Positions 7,901-9,356 of a DNA stretch of 9,356 nucleotides are shown here, piece after piece. This stretch comes from Sulfuritalea sp. (GTDB taxonomy: Bacteria > Pseudomonadota > Gammaproteobacteria > Burkholderiales > Rhodocyclaceae): NCBI GenBank assembly GCA_022843505.1, contig JALHNN010000063.1:1-9356 (forward strand), given 5' to 3'. The notes beneath the pieces were generated by a model, which was not told the origin of the DNA, did not search any database, and worked only from the letters and a program-made list of their open reading frames with translations. The translations under genes and the position numbers were made by a program. Positions within the stretch are counted from its first letter, which is position 1. Each line of letters begins with the position of its first letter.

Positions 7901-8099
7901 GCAAATGAGCGCCTGCGCCGGTACCGCCCCGCTTTGCCCCACGGGCCAGACCTGCGGCTCGGACAACATGTGCTACCGGCCCTCGTTCCGCAACCTGCGC
8001 CTCGGCTTCACGGTTTCCGAAAGGCCGACCACCAGCACCACCACCGCGCGTGGCCAGCTGGTCGAGATCAGCAACCGTTCGACGACCTGGTTGCCCTGA
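4968..8099 (+). CDS. Giant pilin-like protein with C-terminal L-type-lectin-like region (probable tip adhesin)
   Basis: 1043 residues. ATG 4968 is the only ATG, GTG or TTG between the in-frame stop at 4896 and the prepilin site. Residues 1-17 are a type III leader ending AKG, then FVLIALLAMLAIGGLYFF, with Ala instead of Glu at +5. Residues 55-348 form a pilin-type region shared with the next gene (AREALIGYA at 59-67, GRFPWRSLG 123-131, AVIFSPG 200-206). A middle part (about 349-540) contains YLEGSNL and DIVRC. From about 545 an L-type lectin-like sandwich begins: FRFRI, DGFTFAVVDG, LGYSG (611-615), AIEFDT (631-636), HVGIVYWG (685-692), ARLEMTRS, FFIEA. After an insert of two FCCH/Ig-like repeats (799-935) and a Cys motif, a last strand LRLGFTVSE (1010-1018) resembles the lectin closing strand. 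Most pilins have 130-200 residues. I infer a minor, tip-located subunit that binds glycans. The pilin part is firm, the lectin fold is by motif recognition, and the ligand is unknown. Confidence 0.85.
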   Translation: MKGRRQFGASAGRPAKGFVLIALLAMLAIGGLYFFISNLSPDTIRNRAQEQTGDALAQAREALIGYAIRFRDEQLKQGSAGLVYGYLPMPDLGTSRNNNAGCVEEGCEAANFAGNAASATVIGRFPWRSLGTGPLRDASGECLWYAVSGSHQRVQRATPMNWDTLSQLDVVVANGTTSMASALASAIAAGTASAHDRPIAVIFSPGPPLPGQNRGPVAGDSVTECGGNYDPKNYLDPNDASALAGIVNYFPAADSAPPEKPWAGRTATVTSATIKEFSINGTIHRRSDGSLWSGSCPAASSDACSVVANDGGTSLTSTQLFQTLRGSSYFRTDINAMLERMTECLRDQIAAGGSFTPIALTNNLSPPTDKSVGRIPSNTCYDDTQNPLGYYSHYADQLFVLKPNSGNLSVALDGAAAQNCAGGLVFAGQRGTKNPAPADSGESLVQLRTAAQVSATNSTLNTDWPANYLEGSNLTTFTTTGALALAGHSQLHQTSTSQVASQDIVRCIPSGASLTLQAPTVSADAGDVTLARYAPATGVLTLGSVDINSNYGANASELFACAWNSEARAAGSGFRSYFRFRIRRVGDGFTFAVVDGDRNGTDACGASRQHLGYSGDNGNAMIPEIAWPKLAIEFDTARNCGSPFIDGSGVPSCVYTESGNSLSNGRNDPCYTTSCGGQGLDNSSHVGIVYWGYRAANAGAGVTLPLHDDNYHGFPTPPDTSARPAPRNPAAQMPYPTPAPSPPGGVAPLDRMGSTTVAFREFHARLEMTRSFTAPADAKDGATTVLLKFFIEAQPAANISAMTYNAGSPPTLSVTTATAHSLATGDTVVIKDAIPTGYNGEYAVTVIDTTRFTATLPSGKANPGKYISAISWVNIDGSTDRATVTSPGHGLLSGNSINISGAFPPEYNVTRTITRIDDDSYRFGLELDYEPGDMTPAVATPKALTARATALANTTRPMSELDATAKPFVQDTATIYDEQMSACAGTAPLCPTGQTCGSDNMCYRPSFRNLRLGFTVSERPTTSTTTARGQLVEISNRSTTWLP
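6600..8099 (+). other. Region encoding the split L-type-lectin-like domain of the giant pilin
   Basis: Residues 545-1043. The order of motifs (strand FRFRI, DGFTFAV, LGYSG, IEFDT, HVGI, ARLEMTRS, closing LGFTVS) matches the L-type lectin / ConA-like fold. In pea lectin the metal site uses E119, D121, N125, D129 and H136 (numbers from memory). Here E633, D635 and N639 keep the exact spacing, and D681 and H685 are candidates for the last two. A cysteine-rich loop (C640, C653, C670, C675) is inserted before D681 and a proline-rich loop follows at about 715-748. The fold call is inference from sequence only. Confidence 0.6.
7362..7772 (+). repeat. Two tandem FCCH/Ig-like protein repeats within the giant pilin
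   Basis: Residues 799-866 and 867-935 align as two divergent copies. ISAMTY matches ISAISW, HSLATGDTVVI matches HGLLSGNSINI, PTGYNGEYAVTVIDTTRF matches PPEYNVTRTITRIDDDSYRF. The pattern HGLxxGDxVxI...YNGxYxVxxVDxxxF is that of the small beta repeats called E1-FCCH-like, which are common in phage tail and bacterial surface proteins. The DNA copies are diverged, so recombination between them is not expected. They sit between the strand FFIEA and the closing lectin strand. Confidence 0.65.
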
Positions 8100-8136
8100 G
8101 CCGTATCCGGGGTCCGCGATGGTCCCCTGTGGCACA

Positions 8137-8952
8137 ATGAAGCGGATGCCAAAGTCGCAACGCCCTTCGCCACCCCTGCCCACCAGGGCCCTTTCGTCGG
8201 TTCGAGCGGACCGCGCCGCACGCGGCTTCACGCTGGTCGAACTTGCGATCGTGATGTTCATCGTCTCCCTGCTGCTGGGCGGCATGCTCCTGCCACTTTC
8301 AGCCCAGCAGGATGTCCGTGCCTACGGCGACACACAGAAGATTCTCAGCGAAGCGCGGGACGCCCTGCTCGGCTACGCCATGGCCAACGATCGCCTGCCG
8401 TGTCCGGCGTCGAGCACCAGCAACGGCGTGGAAAGCATGTCAAGCCCTGGCGTCTGCACCAACCCCCACGACGGCTACTTTCCCGCCGCCACACTGGGCC
8501 TGACGCCGGTCGATTCCAGCGGCTACCTGATCGATGGCTGGGGCAGCGACTCCTACAATCGCATCCGCTACGCGGTCACCACGGCCAACACCAATTCCTT
8601 TACGACCTCGTCAGGCATGAAGAACACCGGCGTCACTGTGCTGGCCCCTGACCTGCAGGTCTGTTCCACCGGCGCGAGCATGGCCAATGCCGGAAACCCG
8701 GCGACGGCCGCCTGTGCCGCGGGAAAAGCATTGGCGACCGACGCCGTCGCGGTAATTTATTCCCTGGGCAAGAACGCGGGAACCGCAGGTGCCGGGACGG
8801 AGGAAACCCACAACCCGAACCCGCTTGCCACGATCCCGGCAGACCGCGCCTTTGTCAGCGCCCCCCAGGGCAGTTCGTCGGACGACCAGATGGTCTGGCT
8901 GTCGAAGAGCACCCTGTTCAACCGCCTGGTCGCGGCGGGCCGCCTACCCTGA
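8137..8952 (+). CDS. Type IV prepilin-like protein, class with RLPCPA and VAAGRLP motifs
   Basis: 271 residues from the ATG at 8137; the ATG at 8146, and an earlier one at 8119, are possible alternatives, and none has a strong Shine-Dalgarno. The leader is long and basic, ending RAARG (Gly30), followed by FTLVELAIVMFIVSLLLGGMLL, a canonical prepilin helix with Glu at +5. After a helix (EARDALLGYAMANDRLPCPAS, 72-92) come DGYFPAATLGLTP (112-124), the glycine/serine-rich body, AVAVIYSLGKN (203-213) and the C-terminus LFNRLVAAGRLP. These are hallmarks of a pilin family frequent in betaproteobacteria. The giant protein upstream carries the same helix motif and AVIFSPG, so the two are paralogues. 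The 37-nt spacing suggests co-transcription. It would be processed by a prepilin peptidase encoded elsewhere. It may be a minor pilin beneath the giant subunit or a main filament subunit. At 271 residues it is on the large side for a major pilin. Confidence 0.88.
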   Translation: MKRMPKSQRPSPPLPTRALSSVRADRAARGFTLVELAIVMFIVSLLLGGMLLPLSAQQDVRAYGDTQKILSEARDALLGYAMANDRLPCPASSTSNGVESMSSPGVCTNPHDGYFPAATLGLTPVDSSGYLIDGWGSDSYNRIRYAVTTANTNSFTTSSGMKNTGVTVLAPDLQVCSTGASMANAGNPATAACAAGKALATDAVAVIYSLGKNAGTAGAGTEETHNPNPLATIPADRAFVSAPQGSSSDDQMVWLSKSTLFNRLVAAGRLP

Positions 8953-8963
8953 GCGAAGAGTCG

Positions 8964-9006
8964 GCGCTGGCGATACGGCGATTTTTCGCCGGCGTGTGGC
9001 CAGCGC
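8964..9006. terminator. Nested hairpin after the last pilin gene, possible terminator
   Basis: An outer perfect 8-bp stem, GCGCTGGC (8964-8971) with GCCAGCGC (8999-9006), encloses an inner perfect 6-bp stem, CGGCGA (8976-8981) with TCGCCG (8986-8991), with a TTTT loop. The structure starts 12 nt after the pilin stop. Only TTAT follows, so the T-tract is poor. It may terminate weakly or protect the 3' end of the pilus mRNA. Confidence 0.45.
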
Positions 9007-9053
9007 TTATGCCAGCCATCACGATTCCTGAATCCTGACCGGGCCGCCGCCGG

Positions 9054-9059
9054 TAGAAT
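9054..9059 (+). promoter_or_regulatory. Putative -10 element of the rpe promoter
   Basis: TAGAAT matches the sigma-70 consensus TATAAT at 5 of 6 positions. It sits 16 nt before the Shine-Dalgarno and 27 nt before the start codon, which would give a short 5' leader of about 20 nt. No good -35 hexamer is seen at 16-18 nt spacing. It supports rpe being transcribed separately from the pilus genes. Confidence 0.4.
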
Positions 9060-9075
9060 CGTCGCATACATTTTC

Positions 9076-9080
9076 GGGAG
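9076..9080 (+). promoter_or_regulatory. Shine-Dalgarno GGGAG for rpe
   Basis: GGGAG lies 6 nt before the GTG at 9087 and decides that start, which also places the conserved RIAPSILSA strand at the expected distance from the N-terminus. Confidence 0.7.
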
Positions 9081-9086
9081 TTCGCC

Positions 9087-9356
9087 GTGGCCAGGAATTT
9101 CAGGATCGCCCCCAGCATTCTTTCCGCCAACTTCGCCAAGCTGGGCGATGAGGTCGACAACGTGCTGCGCGCGGGCGCCGACATCGTGCACTTCGACGTC
9201 ATGGACAACCATTACGTGCCCAACCTGACCATCGGCCCGCTGGTCTGCGAGGCACTGAAGAAGCATGGCGTCACCGCCCCGATCGACGTACACCTGATGG
9301 TCAAGCCGGTGGATCGCATCATCCCGGACTTCGCCAAGGCCGGCGCCACCTACATC
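9087..9356 (+). CDS. rpe: Ribulose-phosphate 3-epimerase, 3'-truncated by the window end
   Basis: Cytoplasmic TIM-barrel enzyme that interconverts D-ribulose 5-phosphate and D-xylulose 5-phosphate in the pentose phosphate pathway (and the Calvin cycle where present). The first 90 residues are present, out of about 220 usual for the family. Family motifs seen are IAPSILSANF (7-16), the metal/catalytic pair in VHFDVMDNHYVPNLTIGP (His35, Asp37) and IDVHLMV (His69). The start is a GTG with a good Shine-Dalgarno. It lies 134 nt after the last pilin gene and behind a hairpin, with its own -10-like element, so it is a separate housekeeping unit. In betaproteobacteria it is often followed by gph and trpE, which cannot be checked here. 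Confidence 0.96.
   Translation, partial: MARNFRIAPSILSANFAKLGDEVDNVLRAGADIVHFDVMDNHYVPNLTIGPLVCEALKKHGVTAPIDVHLMVKPVDRIIPDFAKAGATYI

Noticed and set aside
8133..8138. CACAAT preceded by TGTGG, a possible -10 just before the small pilin
   Set aside because: It overlaps the likely ATG at 8137 and would give a leaderless mRNA from the ATG at 8146. No -35 is seen. Co-transcription with the giant pilin is simpler.
6786..8285. Open frame of 499 codons on the minus strand spanning the two pilin genes
   Set aside because: Also a shadow: Gly/Arg/Val-rich with no domain, and crossing the start of a certain prepilin gene.
9023..9034. Short inverted repeat GATTC-CT-GAATC before rpe
   Set aside because: The 5-bp arms with a 2-nt spacer are short enough to occur by chance, and no known operator is matched.
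1..9356. CRISPR arrays, tRNA or rRNA genes, insertion sequences, attachment sites
   Set aside because: I looked for spaced direct repeats, cloverleaf-like stretches, transposase motifs and terminal inverted repeats on both strands and saw none.

Overview
The window (about 65% G+C by eye) comes from a Gram-negative proteobacterium, most likely a betaproteobacterium of the Rhodocyclales/Nitrosomonadales/Burkholderiales kind. This rests on the Rpe sequence, the style of the pilin paralogues (motifs such as RLPCPA and a C-terminal VAAGRLP) and the overall codon use. It is inference from recognised sequence style, not from a database search. Every gene I can support lies on the + strand, and coding sequence fills nearly the whole window.

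Positions 1-4867 carry the inner-membrane and periplasmic core of a type IV filament machine (type II secretion / type IV pilus / MSHA-like superfamily). In order these are a 5'-truncated GspE/PilB-family ATPase, a GspF/PilC-family platform protein, a GspL-like protein (PilM-like actin-fold domain fused to a PilN-like bitopic part), a PilO/GspM-like protein, and a small exported protein in the GspC/PilP position. The last four form a tight chain. The ATPase and platform genes are 19 nt apart, and the next three junctions overlap by 1, 4 and 4 nt, which points to one translationally coupled transcript.

Positions 4868-4967 are a 100-nt gap dominated by a long imperfect hairpin that ends 8 nt before the next start codon. 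Positions 4968-8099 encode a 1043-residue pilin-like protein. It has a prepilin N-terminus without Glu at +5, a pilin-type region, and a C-terminal part that looks like an L-type (legume/ConA-type) lectin fold. Two tandem FCCH/Ig-like repeats and a cysteine motif are inserted between the lectin strands. Positions 8137-8952 encode a smaller, orthodox prepilin (Glu+5 present) that is a paralogue of the pilin part of the giant protein.

Positions 8953-9086 are intergenic, with a nested hairpin and a likely -10 element. Positions 9087-9356 are the start of rpe (ribulose-phosphate 3-epimerase), a housekeeping gene unrelated to the filament system.

Taken together, the ATPase and platform drive assembly, the L/M/C-like proteins form the inner-membrane-to-periplasm connector, and the two prepilins are candidate filament subunits. 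The large one is probably a tip subunit that displays a carbohydrate-binding-type domain. No secretin, major pilin or prepilin peptidase is visible here, so these must lie outside the window.
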